Source of the DNA: an uncultured Luteimonas sp.
GTDB taxonomy: Bacteria > Pseudomonadota > Gammaproteobacteria > Xanthomonadales > Xanthomonadaceae
Assembly (NCBI GenBank): GCA_934541015.1
Contig: CAKTDC010000011.1
Span: 1-64,000, forward strand
DNA: 64,000 nt
Reading direction: 5' to 3'
A program made the translations under genes and the position numbers. Each line of letters starts with the position of its first letter. Positions within the stretch are counted from its first letter, which is position 1. Under the pieces are notes generated by a model. It made no database searches. It was not told the DNA's origin and worked only from the letters and a program-made list of their open reading frames with translations. Below are positions 8,700 to 18,133 of the stretch, in pieces.

Positions 8700-11441
8700 A
8701 TGCAGCGCATGAAGCACTCCCTGTCGAAACTCGTCCTGGCCGTCCTGCTCGCGGCGCTTGCGCCGGCGGCGCTGGCCCAGCTTCCCTCGCCGCGCGCGCA
8801 CTTCGGATTCGACATCGGCGACGACTACCATCTTGCCGACTACACCGCCACAGAGGCCTATTTCCGCAGGCTGGCCGCCGCCTCCGGGCGGATGGAGCTG
8901 GTCGAGATCGGCAGGAGTGCGGAAGGCCGCCCGCAGCTGATGATCATCGTGTCCTCGCCGGAGAACCTGGCGCGGCGCGAGGAGTACCGGGCGATCTCGG
9001 CGCGGCTGGCGCGGGCGCGCGACAGCGAGGCCAGCGCCCGCGAGCTGGCCGCGGCCGGCAAGGCCGTGGTCTGGATCGACGGCGCCCTGCATTCGACCGA
9101 AACCGTCGGCGCGCACCAGCTGATCGAGACCGCCTGGCAGCTGGCCTCGCGCAACGACCCCGAAACCCTGCGCATCCTCGACGACACCATCATCCTGCTG
9201 GTGCACACCAATCCCGATGGCCACGAGCTGGTCAGCGACTGGTACATGCGCGAGCCGGTGCCGGAAAAGCGCGTGCTCGACCCGCTGCCGCGCCTGTACC
9301 AGAAGTACGCCGGCCACGACAACAACCGCGACTTCTACATGGCCGCCCTGCCGGAGACGCGCAACCTCAACCGCGTCGCCTACACGCAGTGGTACCCGCA
9401 GATCCTCTACAACCACCACCAGTCCTCGCCGCGCGGCACGGTGATCGTGATCCCGCCCTACCGCGATCCGTTCAACTACACGCTCGACCCCATGATCCCG
9501 GTGGGCCTGGAGGCGCTGGGCGCGGCGATGAACGGGCGCTTCCTGCAGGAAGACAAGCCCGGCGCGGTCTCCAAGCGCGGCAGCGTGTACTCGACGTGGT
9601 GGAACGGCGGGCTGCGCACGATGCCGTATTTCCACAACATCCTCGGCATCCTCACCGAGATCACCGGCAATCCGACGCCGATGGAGATGCCCTTCCTGGC
9701 CGAGCGCCAACTGCCCGACAGCAACCTGCCGGCGCCGGTGCCGGCACAGCGCTGGCATTTCCGCCAGTCCATCGACTACAGCCTGACCGCGAACTGGGCG
9801 GTGCTCGACTACGCCTCGCGCCACCGCGAGCAGCTGCTGTTCAACATCTGGCGGATGGGCCGCAACTCGATCGAACGCGGCAGCCGCGACCACTGGACGC
9901 CCAGCCCCTCGGCGCTGGCGGCGCTGGCGCCCGAGGGCGATGGCGCGCCGGCCGGCGAGTTCGACGCCGGGCGCCGCGCCGGACTGTATGCGCCCGGGCG
10001 GCGCGATCCGCGCGCCTACGTCATTCCGTCCGACCAGGCCGATTTCCCGACCGCGGTGAAGTTCGTCAACGCGCTGCAGCTGGCCGGCATCGAAGTGCAT
10101 CGCGCCAGCCGCGCGTTCGAGGCCGCCGGCAAGCGCTATCCGGCAGGCTCGTTCGTGGTCGGCACGGCGCAGGCGTTCCGTCCGCACGTGCTGGACATGT
10201 TCGAGCCGCAGGACCATCCGCACGATTTCGAGTACGCGGGGGGGCCGCCGATCGCGCCCTACGATTCGGCCGGCTGGACGCTGGCGCTGCAGATGGGCGT
10301 CGGCTTCGACCGGCTGCTGGACGCGCCGGGGGAAGCTTTCGCCGACGGCTCGCTGGCGCCGCTCGCCATCGGCGAACTGCAGTCGCCGCCGCCGGGCAGG
10401 GTGCCCGATTCGCGCGTGGGCTGGGCGCTTGCGCCGTCCGCGAACGACACATTCACCGTGGTCAATGCGCTGCTGGAAGCGGGGGTGCCGGTCTCCCGCG
10501 ATCATGCCGGGCGCTTCGTCGTCCCGGCGTCCGCGCACGCGCGCGAGGCGCTGGCGGCTGCCGTCTCCCGGACGGGCATTTCGGCCGAAGCGCTGGCCGC
10601 GCTCCCGCCGGAGGCAGCGCCGGTGCGCGCGCCGCGGATCGCGCTCTGGGACCAGTATGGCGGCTCCATGGTGTCGGGCTGGACCCGGCTGGTGCTGGAG
10701 TCGTTCGGCTTCGACTACACCGTCGTGTACCCGCGGCAGATCGAGGCGGACAATCTGCGCGAGCGCTTCGACGTGCTGATCCTGCCCAGCGGCGCGCTGC
10801 CGGTGGCCGAGGCGCTGGCGGTGGAAGGCAAGGGCATGCGCACGCCGCGCAGGCCGGATCCGGCGCGTATCCCCGATGCGTTCCACCGGATGCTTGGCGA
10901 ACTGGGCGAGGCCTCGCTGCCGGCGCTTCGCGGGTTCCTGGAGCGCGGCGGCCATATCGTCGCCACCGGCTCGTCGAGCAGCCTGGCGCTGTCGCTGGGC
11001 CTGCCGGTGGCCAGCCACCTGCGCACCGATGACGGGCAGGGCGGGCGCCGGGCGCTGCGCCCCACCGAGTACTACATTCCCGGCAGCGTGCTCCAGGTCG
11101 CCGTCGACGGCTCGCGTCCCGCGGCCCGGGGCCTGGGGCCGCGCATGGACGTGTACTTTTCCGACGGCCGCTGGGACAACGCACCGGTCTTCGACCTGTC
11201 CGCCGCCGACGGCCGGGTGCGTCCGATCCTGTGGTTCGAGGGCCGGGAGCCGCTGCGCAGCGGCTGGGCCTGGGGCCAGCACTTCCTCGACGGCGGCGTG
11301 CTCGGCGCCGAGGCCGACGTGGGCCAGGGCCGCCTGGTGTTCTTCGGCACCGACATCACCTTCCGCTCGCAGATGCACGGCGGGTTCAGATTGCTGTTCA
11401 ACAGCCTCTTCGAGGCATCGACCGGGGAGCCGGCACCATGA
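8700..11441 (+). CDS. Large exported M14-family zinc carboxypeptidase-like protein
   Basis: 913-residue secreted protein. The start at 8700 has a GGAGGAGGG ribosome binding site; a GTG at 8649 is possible but less likely. A signal peptide covers about residues 1-27 (LVLAVLLAALAPAALAQ). The peptidase M14 domain (about 40-380) has the HxxE zinc motif at H131/E134 (GALHSTETVG), TNPDGHE near 170-176 and a later His in YNHHQSS. The C-terminal third (roughly 640-910, starting IALWDQYGGSMVSGW) looks like a class I glutamine-amidotransferase/flavodoxin-like domain, a combination known for large M14 proteins. The stop overlaps the next start (ATGA), so the genes are translationally coupled. Confidence 0.85.
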   Translation: MQRMKHSLSKLVLAVLLAALAPAALAQLPSPRAHFGFDIGDDYHLADYTATEAYFRRLAAASGRMELVEIGRSAEGRPQLMIIVSSPENLARREEYRAISARLARARDSEASARELAAAGKAVVWIDGALHSTETVGAHQLIETAWQLASRNDPETLRILDDTIILLVHTNPDGHELVSDWYMREPVPEKRVLDPLPRLYQKYAGHDNNRDFYMAALPETRNLNRVAYTQWYPQILYNHHQSSPRGTVIVIPPYRDPFNYTLDPMIPVGLEALGAAMNGRFLQEDKPGAVSKRGSVYSTWWNGGLRTMPYFHNILGILTEITGNPTPMEMPFLAERQLPDSNLPAPVPAQRWHFRQSIDYSLTANWAVLDYASRHREQLLFNIWRMGRNSIERGSRDHWTPSPSALAALAPEGDGAPAGEFDAGRRAGLYAPGRRDPRAYVIPSDQADFPTAVKFVNALQLAGIEVHRASRAFEAAGKRYPAGSFVVGTAQAFRPHVLDMFEPQDHPHDFEYAGGPPIAPYDSAGWTLALQMGVGFDRLLDAPGEAFADGSLAPLAIGELQSPPPGRVPDSRVGWALAPSANDTFTVVNALLEAGVPVSRDHAGRFVVPASAHAREALAAAVSRTGISAEALAALPPEAAPVRAPRIALWDQYGGSMVSGWTRLVLESFGFDYTVVYPRQIEADNLRERFDVLILPSGALPVAEALAVEGKGMRTPRRPDPARIPDAFHRMLGELGEASLPALRGFLERGGHIVATGSSSSLALSLGLPVASHLRTDDGQGGRRALRPTEYYIPGSVLQVAVDGSRPAARGLGPRMDVYFSDGRWDNAPVFDLSAADGRVRPILWFEGREPLRSGWAWGQHFLDGGVLGAEADVGQGRLVFFGTDITFRSQMHGGFRLLFNSLFEASTGEPAP

Positions 11442-12886
11442 TCCTGCGACGGGCCGCCGCTCCGCTGCTGGGGCTGTCCATGCTCCTTGCCGCCGCTCCG
11501 GCCGCCGCCGGGGCCGACGTTCTGCGCCAGGTGGAGGCCTACACCCCGGAGCTGCGCAGGCTGGCCCTGGACATCTGGCGCAATCCGGAGCTGGGCTATC
11601 TAGAGCAGTCGGCCAGCGCGCTGCTGCAGGATGCGCTGCGCAGGGAGGGATTCGAAGTCGAGTCCGGCATCGCCGGGATGCCGACGGCGTTCGTCGCCCG
11701 CGCCGGCCGCCGCGGCAGGGGGCCGGTGATCGCGCTGCTGGCGGAGATGGACGCCCTGCCGGGCGCCAGCCAGGCCGCCGAACCGGTGCGCCAGCCGGTC
11801 CAGGGGCAGGACGCCGGACACGCCTGCGGGCACAACCTGTTCGGTCCGGCGTCGGTGGCGGCCGCGGTCGCCGTGCGCCGCTGGCTGGAAAGCAGCGGCG
11901 TCGACGGCGAGCTCAGGGTCTACGGAACGCCGGCCGAGGAGGGCGGGTCGGGCAAGGTGTACATGGTCCGCGCCGGCCTGTTCGACGACGTCGACGTGGT
12001 GCTGCACTGGCATCCGGATTCGGAGAACTCCGCCGCCCAGTCCACCAGCAAGGCCAACGTCAGCGGCAAGTTCCGCTTCGAGGGCGTCGCCTCGCACGCG
12101 TCGGTCTCGCCCGAGCGCGGGCGTTCGGCGCTGGACGGCGTGGAAGCGCTGAACTTCATGGCCAACCTGATGCGCGAGCACGTGCCCGAAGGCACCCGCA
12201 TCCACTACACGATCAGCGACGGCGGCGGCGCGCCCAACGTGGTGCCGGCGCGCGCCGAGGTCTATTACTACGTGCGCCACCAGGACCACCGGGTGGTGCA
12301 GGACGTCTTCGCGCGGCTGCAGCGGGCCGCCGAAGGCGCGGCGGCCGGCACCGGGACCACCGTGGCCTGGGAATCGCTCGGCGGCGTCTACGGGCTGCTG
12401 CCCAACGATGCCCTGGGCCGGGTCGCCGACGCCGCCCTGCGCCAGGTCGGCGGGGTGAACTACAGCCCGGCCGACCGCGCCTTCGCCGAGGCGATGCAGG
12501 CCGGCTTCGAGCGGAAGCCGCCGCTGGAGCAGGCCGCGGCGATCGGGCCGTACCGCGCTGACGACGAGTGGCAGGCCTCGACCGACGTCGGCGACGTCTC
12601 CTGGGTGGTGCCGACCGTGGGCGTGCGTACCGCGACCTGGGTCCCGGGCTCGGCCGCGCACAGCTGGCAGGCCACGGCCGCGTCCGGGCACGATATCGGG
12701 CTCAAGGGCGCCGGGGTGGCCGCCGGGGCCCTGGCCCTGACCGCCGTGCAGCTGTATCGTGAGCCCGCCGTGGCCGAGGCCGCGCGGCGGGAATTCGACG
12801 CGCGCCGCGGCGAAGGCTTCCAGTACCGGCCGCTGCTGACCCGGGAGACTCCGCCACTGGACTACCGCCGGCCCGCCAGGCCCTGA
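11438..12886 (+). CDS. Exported M20D-family amidohydrolase (AbgB-like)
   Basis: 482-residue metallo-aminoacylase/peptidase related to p-aminobenzoyl-glutamate hydrolase subunit B. An N-terminal signal peptide is visible (about 1-25, LLGLSMLLAAAPAAAGA). Zinc-binding motifs include AEMDALPG (about 102-109), GHACGHN (128-133) and the catalytic EE pair in TPAEEGGSGK. A dimerisation insert occupies the middle of the protein. The start overlaps the M14 gene stop by four bases, and this is the last gene of the cassette. It probably removes acyl or amino-acyl groups from products released by the two upstream hydrolases; that order of action is inferred. Confidence 0.87.
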   Translation: MILRRAAAPLLGLSMLLAAAPAAAGADVLRQVEAYTPELRRLALDIWRNPELGYLEQSASALLQDALRREGFEVESGIAGMPTAFVARAGRRGRGPVIALLAEMDALPGASQAAEPVRQPVQGQDAGHACGHNLFGPASVAAAVAVRRWLESSGVDGELRVYGTPAEEGGSGKVYMVRAGLFDDVDVVLHWHPDSENSAAQSTSKANVSGKFRFEGVASHASVSPERGRSALDGVEALNFMANLMREHVPEGTRIHYTISDGGGAPNVVPARAEVYYYVRHQDHRVVQDVFARLQRAAEGAAAGTGTTVAWESLGGVYGLLPNDALGRVADAALRQVGGVNYSPADRAFAEAMQAGFERKPPLEQAAAIGPYRADDEWQASTDVGDVSWVVPTVGVRTATWVPGSAAHSWQATAASGHDIGLKGAGVAAGALALTAVQLYREPAVAEAARREFDARRGEGFQYRPLLTRETPPLDYRRPARP

Positions 12887-12925
12887 TCGCCGCCGCCGGG
12901 GCGGTGATTTTCCGCTGGCGCCCCC

Positions 12926-12954
12926 TTGCGCTGCCGGCCCGCGCCGGTCATAAT
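12926..12954 (+). promoter_or_regulatory. Candidate S10-operon promoter
   Basis: TTGCGC (12926-12931), a 17-base spacer, then CATAAT (12949-12954), which matches the -10 consensus at five of six bases. Transcription would start near 12961, giving a leader of about 370 nucleotides before rpsJ. A weaker pair (TTGCGC at 13237 and TTTAGA at 13260) lies nearer the gene. Confidence 0.45.
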
Positions 12955-12960
12955 GTCGGA

Positions 12961-13331
12961 CTCATCGCGGCGCACTGGTTTTCCGGCGGGCCGCGAGACC
13001 GCGAAATGAGGGGCAGGAAGCGCTTCGTTTTCGCCAGACAGGGAAAATGTCGCGCGGCATGCGCTTCGCCCGTCCCGGAGGTTTTCCGGGACACACATGG
13101 CGAAGCATTTTGTCACGCTTGCAGTTCTCCGTCTGGGCGGGTCGGGCAACCGGCCTGCCTTGCTTTTTCTCCAAAGGAAACTTCCGGGCTGGCCGCATCG
13201 GTCCGGAGGGGTGTCGATTCCACGGGGCCTCGCGCATTGCGCCGCCAGGCCTGTCGCTCTTTAGAACATGCGGGGCCACCCCGCAGAAGCCGGCACCCCC
13301 GGGTGCGGCTTGCCAACAAAGGAATTCCGTC
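12961..13331 (+). promoter_or_regulatory. Structured leader of the S10 ribosomal operon
   Basis: A region with no supported gene that folds into several strong hairpins. (a) CTCAT/ATGAG and TCGCGG/CCGCGA pair between 12961 and 13010. (b) A compound hairpin runs from 13063 to 13106: GCTTCGCC/GGCGAAGC outside and GTCCCGGA/TCCGGGAC inside. (c) A GC-rich stem with a T tract spans 13135-13168. (d) GCGGGG-CCA-CCCCGC lies at 13270-13284. (e) AGCC-GCACC/GGTGC-GGCT lies at 13288-13310, just upstream of the AAAGGA ribosome binding site. In Escherichia coli the S10 leader is the target of L4 autoregulation; a comparable role here is inferred from position and structure only. Confidence 0.5.
13135..13168 (+). 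terminator. Attenuator-like terminator in the S10 leader
   Basis: A stem of about 10 bp (GGCGGGTCGG at 13136-13145 with CCGGCCTGCC at 13150-13159, two G-U pairs) is closed by a GCAA tetraloop. It is followed by TTGCTTTTTC (13161-13170). It lies about 175 nucleotides into the predicted leader and 160 upstream of rpsJ. It could be the site of regulated premature termination, or the end of the upstream hydrolase transcript. Confidence 0.55.
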
Positions 13332-13643
13332 ATGGCGGACCAGAAAATCCGGATCCGGCTCAAGGCGTTCGATCACAGGCTGATCGACCGTTCGGCCAGC
13401 GAGATCGTCGAAACGGCCAAGCGGACCGGCGCGCAGGTGCGTGGCCCGATCCCGCTGCCCACCAAGATCGAGCGCTACACCGTGCTGACCTCGCCGCACG
13501 TCGACAAGGACGCGCGCGACCAGTACGAGACCCGCACGCACAAGCGCGTGCTCGACATCGTCGACCCCAACGACAAGACCGTGGACGCGCTGATGAAGCT
13601 CGAGCTCGCGGCGGGCGTCGACGTCCAGATCAAGCTGACCTGA
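13332..13643 (+). CDS. rpsJ: 30S ribosomal protein S10
   Basis: 103-residue S10 (NusE), a small-subunit head protein that also joins NusB in antitermination. The protein reads [19 protein letters not shown] and includes the conserved [20 protein letters not shown]. Full length. First gene of the S10 cluster, 10 bases before rplC, with ribosome binding site AAAGGA eight bases upstream of the ATG. Confidence 0.98.
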   Translation: MADQKIRIRLKAFDHRLIDRSASEIVETAKRTGAQVRGPIPLPTKIERYTVLTSPHVDKDARDQYETRTHKRVLDIVDPNDKTVDALMKLELAAGVDVQIKLT

Positions 13644-13653
13644 GGACGCCACC

Positions 13654-14307
13654 ATGACCGCGAAGATCCATTCGTTGGGCATCGTCGGCCGCAAGGCCGG
13701 CATGAGCCGGGTATTCACCGAGGACGGCAAGTCCATTCCGGTGACCCTGATCGAAGCCACCCCCAACCGCATCACCCAGGTGAAGACGGTCGAGACCGAC
13801 GGCTACAGTGCCGTGCAGGTCACCGCCGGCGTCAAGCGCGCCTCGCTGATCAACAAGCCCGAGGCCGGCCACCTGGCCAAGGCCAAGGTCGAGGCCGGCC
13901 GTGGCCTGTGGGAGCTGCGCGTGGCCGATGACAAGGTCGCCGACTTCCAGGTCGGCGGCGAGATCAAGGCCGACATCTTCGAGGTCGGCCAGATCGTCGA
14001 CGTCCAGGGCGTCACCAAGGGCAAGGGCTTCCAGGGCACCATCAAGCGCTGGAACTTCAGCATGGGCGACGCGACCCACGGCAACTCGCTGTCGCACCGC
14101 GTCCCGGGTTCGATCGGCCAGCGCCAGACCCCCGGCCGCGTGTTCCCGGGCAAGAAGATGTCCGGCCACATGGGCAGCGATACCCAGACCACGCAGCGGC
14201 TGCAGGTGGTCAAGGTCGACGCCGAGCGCGGCCTGATCGCGGTCAAGGGCGCGGTGCCGGGTGCGCCGGGCGGCGACGTCATCGTGCGTCCGTCGAGCAA
14301 GGCATAA
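13654..14307 (+). CDS. rplC: 50S ribosomal protein L3
   Basis: 217-residue L3, an early-assembly large-subunit protein whose loop reaches the peptidyl-transferase centre. Conserved features are [14 protein letters not shown] at the N-terminus, [14 protein letters not shown] in the middle and [18 protein letters not shown] in the loop that carries the glutamine methylated in E. coli. Full length. The next gene starts 12 bases on. Confidence 0.98.
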   Translation: MTAKIHSLGIVGRKAGMSRVFTEDGKSIPVTLIEATPNRITQVKTVETDGYSAVQVTAGVKRASLINKPEAGHLAKAKVEAGRGLWELRVADDKVADFQVGGEIKADIFEVGQIVDVQGVTKGKGFQGTIKRWNFSMGDATHGNSLSHRVPGSIGQRQTPGRVFPGKKMSGHMGSDTQTTQRLQVVKVDAERGLIAVKGAVPGAPGGDVIVRPSSKA

Positions 14308-14319
14308 GGAGAGATGACG

Positions 14320-14925
14320 ATGGAACTCGCCATCACCAATAGTTCAGAGAAGCTGTCGGTCTCCGACGCGGTCTTCGGGCGCGAATTCAGCCAGGACCTG
14401 GTGCACCAGGTGGTCGTGGCCTATCGCAACGCCGGCCGCGCGGGCACCAAGGCGCAGAAGACCCGTGCCGAGGTCAGCGGCACGACCAAGAAGTCGAAGA
14501 AGCAGAAGGGCGGCGGCGCGCGTCATGGCGCGCTGACGGCCCCGATCTTCACCGGCGGCGGCGTGACCTTCGCGGCCAGGCCGCGCAGCTTCGCGCAGAA
14601 GGTCAACCGCAAGCAGTACCGCGCGGCCATGGCTTCGATCCTGTCGGAGCTCAACCGCCAGGGCCGGCTGACGATCGTCGACGGGTTCGACATCGACGCC
14701 CCCAGGACCAGCGGCCTGGTCGCGAAGCTCAAGGATTTCGATCTGGGCAGGCGCCCGCTGATCGTGACCGAGGACGCTTCGGAGAACCTGTACCTGTCCG
14801 CGCGCAACATTCCCTACGTGGAAGTGCGCGACGTGCAGGGCCTGGACCCGGTCGCGCTGGTCGGTGCCGACAGCGTGCTGATCACCACCGATGCGGTGAA
14901 GAAGATCGAGGAGTGGCTGGCATGA
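14320..14925 (+). CDS. rplD: 50S ribosomal protein L4
   Basis: 201-residue L4; in E. coli it both builds the exit tunnel and represses its own operon through the leader. The ATG at 14320 (MELAITNS) fits other family N-termini and sits eight bases from an AGGAG; an ATG two codons earlier (14314) is too close to it. Tunnel-loop sequence [20 protein letters not shown] is visible. The stop overlaps the rplW start (ATGA). Confidence 0.97.
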   Translation: MELAITNSSEKLSVSDAVFGREFSQDLVHQVVVAYRNAGRAGTKAQKTRAEVSGTTKKSKKQKGGGARHGALTAPIFTGGGVTFAARPRSFAQKVNRKQYRAAMASILSELNRQGRLTIVDGFDIDAPRTSGLVAKLKDFDLGRRPLIVTEDASENLYLSARNIPYVEVRDVQGLDPVALVGADSVLITTDAVKKIEEWLA

Positions 14926-15224
14926 ACGAAGCCAAGCTCTATGAAGTGATCCGTGCGCCGCGCGTGTCCGAAAAGACCGCGCGCCTGCAGGAAGTCTCCA
15001 ACCAGTATGCGTTCGAGGTGTCGAGGGACGCGACCAAGGCCGACATCAAGGCCGCGGTCGAGAAGCTGTTCGACGTCAAGGTCGAGGCCGTCAACGTGGT
15101 CAACGTGAAGGGCAAGAGCAAGTCCTTCCGTTTCCGCCAGGGCAGCCGCGGCAACTGGCGCAAGGCCTACGTCAAGCTGGCCGACGGCCAGAGCATCGAC
15201 GTGACCAGCGCAGCGACGGCCTGA
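14922..15224 (+). CDS. rplW: 50S ribosomal protein L23
   Basis: 100-residue L23 at the exit of the peptide tunnel, the docking site for trigger factor and SRP. It starts [20 protein letters not shown] and carries the [20 protein letters not shown] loop. The ATG overlaps the rplD stop by four bases, indicating translational coupling. Confidence 0.97.
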   Translation: MNEAKLYEVIRAPRVSEKTARLQEVSNQYAFEVSRDATKADIKAAVEKLFDVKVEAVNVVNVKGKSKSFRFRQGSRGNWRKAYVKLADGQSIDVTSAATA

Positions 15225-15269
15225 GGACGAAGTTTCGACCCGTCGGAACTTCAAAGAGGATAACCACCC

Positions 15270-16097
15270 ATGCCATTGATGAAATTCAAGCCCACCTCGC
15301 CCGGCCGCCGCAGCGCGGTCCGCGTGGTCTCGCCCGACCTGCACAAGGGGGCGCCGCATGCGCCGCTGGTGGAGAAGCAGGGCCGGTCCGGCGGCCGCAA
15401 CCACCACGGCCGCATCACCACCCGCCACATCGGCGGTGGCCACAAGCAGCACTACCGCATCATCGACTTCAAGCGCAACAAGGAAGGCATCCCGGCGCGC
15501 GTGGAGCGGATCGAATACGATCCCAACCGCACCGCCCACATCGCCCTGCTGTGCTACGTCGACGGCGAGCGCCGCTACATCATCGCGCCCAAGGGCCTCA
15601 GCGCCGGCGACCAGGTGATCGCGGGCAACGACGCGCCGATCAAGACCGGCAACACCCTGCCGCTGCGCAACATCCCGGTGGGCACGACCGTGCACGCGAT
15701 CGAGCTCAAGCCCGGCAAGGGCGCGCAGATCGCGCGTGCCGCCGGCGCCGGCGTGCAGCTGGTCGCCCGCGAAGGCGTCTACGCGCTGCTGCGCCTGCGT
15801 TCGGGCGAAATGCGCAAGGTGCCGTCGGAGTGCCGTGCCACCATCGGCGAGGTCGGCAACGTCGAGCACAACCTCGAGAAGCTGGGCAAGGCCGGCGCCA
15901 AGCGCTGGCGCGGCATCAAGCCGACCGTCCGCGGCGCGGCCATGAACCCGGTCGACCACCCGCACGGCGGCGGCGAGGCCAAGGCCGGCCAGGGCAACCC
16001 GCATCCGGTCACCCCGTGGGGCGTGCCGACCAAGGGCTACAAGACCCGCCATAACAAGCGGACGCAGCAGTTCATCGTGCGCGACCGCAGGAGCTGA
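15270..16097 (+). CDS. rplB: 50S ribosomal protein L2
   Basis: 275-residue L2, needed for subunit joining and peptidyl transfer. It contains [20 protein letters not shown] near the N-terminus and the C-terminal [14 protein letters not shown], which carries the histidine implicated in activity. Full length. The 45-base gap before it holds an AAAGAGG ribosome binding site (15252-15258). Confidence 0.98.
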   Translation: MPLMKFKPTSPGRRSAVRVVSPDLHKGAPHAPLVEKQGRSGGRNHHGRITTRHIGGGHKQHYRIIDFKRNKEGIPARVERIEYDPNRTAHIALLCYVDGERRYIIAPKGLSAGDQVIAGNDAPIKTGNTLPLRNIPVGTTVHAIELKPGKGAQIARAAGAGVQLVAREGVYALLRLRSGEMRKVPSECRATIGEVGNVEHNLEKLGKAGAKRWRGIKPTVRGAAMNPVDHPHGGGEAKAGQGNPHPVTPWGVPTKGYKTRHNKRTQQFIVRDRRS

Positions 16098-16103
16098 TAG
16101 ACC

Positions 16104-16373
16104 ATGGCACGTTCACTCAAGAAGGGCCCCTTCGTCGACCACCATCTGCAGAAGAAGGTCGAGGCCGCGGGCAGCAGCAAGCGACCGATCAAGACCTGGT
16201 CGCGCCGTTCGGTGATCCTCCCGGAGTTCATCGGGTTCACCATCGCCGTGCACAACGGCAGGAACCATGTGCCGGTGCTGGTCAACGAGAACATGGTCGG
16301 CCACAAGCTCGGCGAGTTCGCGCTGACCCGGACCTTCAAGGGTCACGGCGGCGACAAGAAGTCGGGCAAGTAA
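16104..16373 (+). CDS. rpsS: 30S ribosomal protein S19
   Basis: 89-residue S19, which contacts S13 and the A-site finger in the head of the small subunit. Sequence [20 protein letters not shown] and [16 protein letters not shown] are typical. Starts six bases after rplB stops. Confidence 0.98.
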   Translation: MARSLKKGPFVDHHLQKKVEAAGSSKRPIKTWSRRSVILPEFIGFTIAVHNGRNHVPVLVNENMVGHKLGEFALTRTFKGHGGDKKSGK

Positions 16374-16383
16374 GGAGCGCACG

Positions 16384-16776
16384 ATGGACAAGGCAACCCG
16401 GGAAAGGTTCGAGGCCGTCAGGCGCGAACGCACCGAAATCAACAAGCGCACCGCCAGGCTGCAGGGCGTGCGGATCTCGCCGCAGAAGGCACGCCTGGTC
16501 GCCGACCAGGTCCGTGGCCTGCCGGCCGAGCGCGCCGTCAGCCTGCTGAAGTTCTCCGACAAGAAGGCCGCCGCCCTGATCAAGAAGGTGGTGGAGTCGG
16601 CGATCGCCAATGCCGAGAACAACGCCGGTGCCGATATCGACGAGCTGAAGATCGCCACGATCACCGTCGACGAAGGTCCCACGCTCAAGCGCTTCATGGC
16701 GCGGGCGAAGGGCCGTGGCACCCGCATCCTGAAGCGGACCAGCCACATCACCGTGATCGTGGGCGAGGGCAAGTAA
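16384..16776 (+). CDS. rplV: 50S ribosomal protein L22 with N-terminal extension
   Basis: L22 lines the exit tunnel at its constriction, and mutations in its hairpin give macrolide resistance. The canonical domain begins near residue 26 ([20 protein letters not shown]) and ends ITVIVGEGK. At 130 residues the protein is about 20 longer than the usual 110. The excess is a charged N-terminal segment, [20 protein letters not shown]. No in-frame ATG lies between it and the core, and an AGGAG (16375-16379) fits the ATG at 16384, so the extension looks genuine. Confidence 0.95.
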   Translation: MDKATRERFEAVRRERTEINKRTARLQGVRISPQKARLVADQVRGLPAERAVSLLKFSDKKAAALIKKVVESAIANAENNAGADIDELKIATITVDEGPTLKRFMARAKGRGTRILKRTSHITVIVGEGK

Positions 16777-17520
16777 ATGGGTCATAAAGTTCATCCCGTC
16801 GGCATCCGCCTGGGTATCGCCAAGGACTGGAACTCCAAGTGGTATGCCGGCAAGAAGGAATACGCCGGATACCTGGCCGCCGACCTCAAGGTCCGCGAGA
16901 TGCTGCGCAAGAAGCTCGCCGCGGCCGGCATCAGCAGGATCCTGATCGAGCGTCCGGCCAAGACCGCCCGCGTGACCATCCACACCGCCCGCCCGGGCGT
17001 GGTGATCGGCAAGCGCGGCGAGGACATCGAGAAGCTGCGCAAGGAAGTCAGCGCGATGATGGGCGTCCCGGCGCACATCAACGTCACCGAGGTGCGCAAG
17101 CCCGAGCTCGACGCACAGCTGGTCGCCGAGTCGATCGCGCAGCAGCTCGAGCGCCGCATCATGTTCCGCCGCGCGATGAAGCGCGCCGTGGGCAACGCGA
17201 TGCGCCTGGGCGCGCTGGGGATCAAGGTCAACGTCGCCGGCCGCCTGAACGGCGCCGAGATCGCGCGTTCGGAGTGGTACCGCGAGGGCCGCGTGCCGCT
17301 GCACACCCTGCGCGCCGACGTCGACTACGGCTTCGCCGAGGCCCGGACCACCTACGGCATCATCGGCATCAAGGTGTGGGTCTACAAGGGCGAGATCTTC
17401 GATTTCAGCCAGGTGGGCCAGGAAAAGCAGGACGATTCGCCGCGCGGCAGCGACCGCGGCGATCGTGGTGATCGCGACCGTCCGCGTGGGCCGCGTCGCG
17501 AGCGTGAGGCGAGGGACTAA
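16777..17520 (+). CDS. rpsC: 30S ribosomal protein S3
   Basis: 247-residue S3, part of the mRNA entry channel and its helicase activity. The N-terminus is [20 protein letters not shown]; the KH domain includes [15 protein letters not shown]. After residue about 213 comes a low-complexity tail rich in Asp, Arg and Gly ([20 protein letters not shown]). The ATG directly abuts the rplV stop. Confidence 0.98.
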   Translation: MGHKVHPVGIRLGIAKDWNSKWYAGKKEYAGYLAADLKVREMLRKKLAAAGISRILIERPAKTARVTIHTARPGVVIGKRGEDIEKLRKEVSAMMGVPAHINVTEVRKPELDAQLVAESIAQQLERRIMFRRAMKRAVGNAMRLGALGIKVNVAGRLNGAEIARSEWYREGRVPLHTLRADVDYGFAEARTTYGIIGIKVWVYKGEIFDFSQVGQEKQDDSPRGSDRGDRGDRDRPRGPRREREARD

Positions 17521-17523
17521 ACC

Positions 17524-17937
17524 ATGTTGCAACCCAAGCGAACCAAATATCGCAAGATGCACAAGGGCCGCAACGACGGCCTGGCATGGAGCGGCAACGC
17601 CGTCAGCTTCGGCGAGTTCGGGCTCAAGGCCACGGCCACCGGCCAGCTGACCGCGCGCCAGATCGAGGCCGGGCGTCGTTCGATCAGCCGCCACGTCAAG
17701 CGCGGCGGCAAGATGTGGATCCGGGTGTTCCCCGACAAGCCGATCACCAAGAAGCCGATCGAAGTCCGCATGGGCTCCGGCAAGGGCAGCGTCGAGTACT
17801 GGGTCGCGCAGATCCAGCCCGGCCGCATGATCTACGAGATCGAGGGCGTCGATGAGGCGACCGCGCGCGAGGCGTTCCGCCTGGCCGCCGCCAAGCTCTC
17901 GGTCACCACCCAATTCGTGACCCGGACGGTGCGCTGA
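17524..17937 (+). CDS. rplP: 50S ribosomal protein L16
   Basis: 137-residue L16 near the A-site tRNA, a late-assembly protein. It starts [19 protein letters not shown] and contains [20 protein letters not shown] with the conserved arginines. Three bases separate it from rpsC, and its stop overlaps the rpmC start by one base (TGATG). Confidence 0.98.
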   Translation: MLQPKRTKYRKMHKGRNDGLAWSGNAVSFGEFGLKATATGQLTARQIEAGRRSISRHVKRGGKMWIRVFPDKPITKKPIEVRMGSGKGSVEYWVAQIQPGRMIYEIEGVDEATAREAFRLAAAKLSVTTQFVTRTVR

Positions 17938-18122
17938 TGGCTACGATCAAGGAACTCCGCGGCAAGTCCCCGGAAGAACTGCAGGCCCACCTGCTCGATC
18001 TGCACAAGGAGCGTTTCTCGCTGCGCATGCAGAAGACGACCGGCCAGCTGACCAAGACCCATGAGGCGCGCCGCGTGCGTCGCGAGATCGCTCGCGTCCA
18101 CACGCTGCTCGGCCAGAAGTAA
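17937..18122 (+). CDS. rpmC: 50S ribosomal protein L29
   Basis: 61-residue two-helix L29 near the exit tunnel beside L23. [20 protein letters not shown] and the C-terminal [15 protein letters not shown] are typical. The start codon shares one base with the rplP stop. Confidence 0.97.
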   Translation: MATIKELRGKSPEELQAHLLDLHKERFSLRMQKTTGQLTKTHEARRVRREIARVHTLLGQK

Positions 18123-18133
18123 GGACCAGTGCC

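Noticed and set aside
8610..11378. Minus-strand open frame of 922 codons opposite the M14 gene
   Set aside because: The plus strand encodes clear peptidase motifs and a signal peptide; the antisense product is compositionally biased and unrecognisable.
13237..13265. Second promoter for rpsJ (TTGCGC, 17 bases, TTTAGA)
   Set aside because: Both boxes match only three of six consensus bases, and the start would fall inside the 13270-13284 hairpin.
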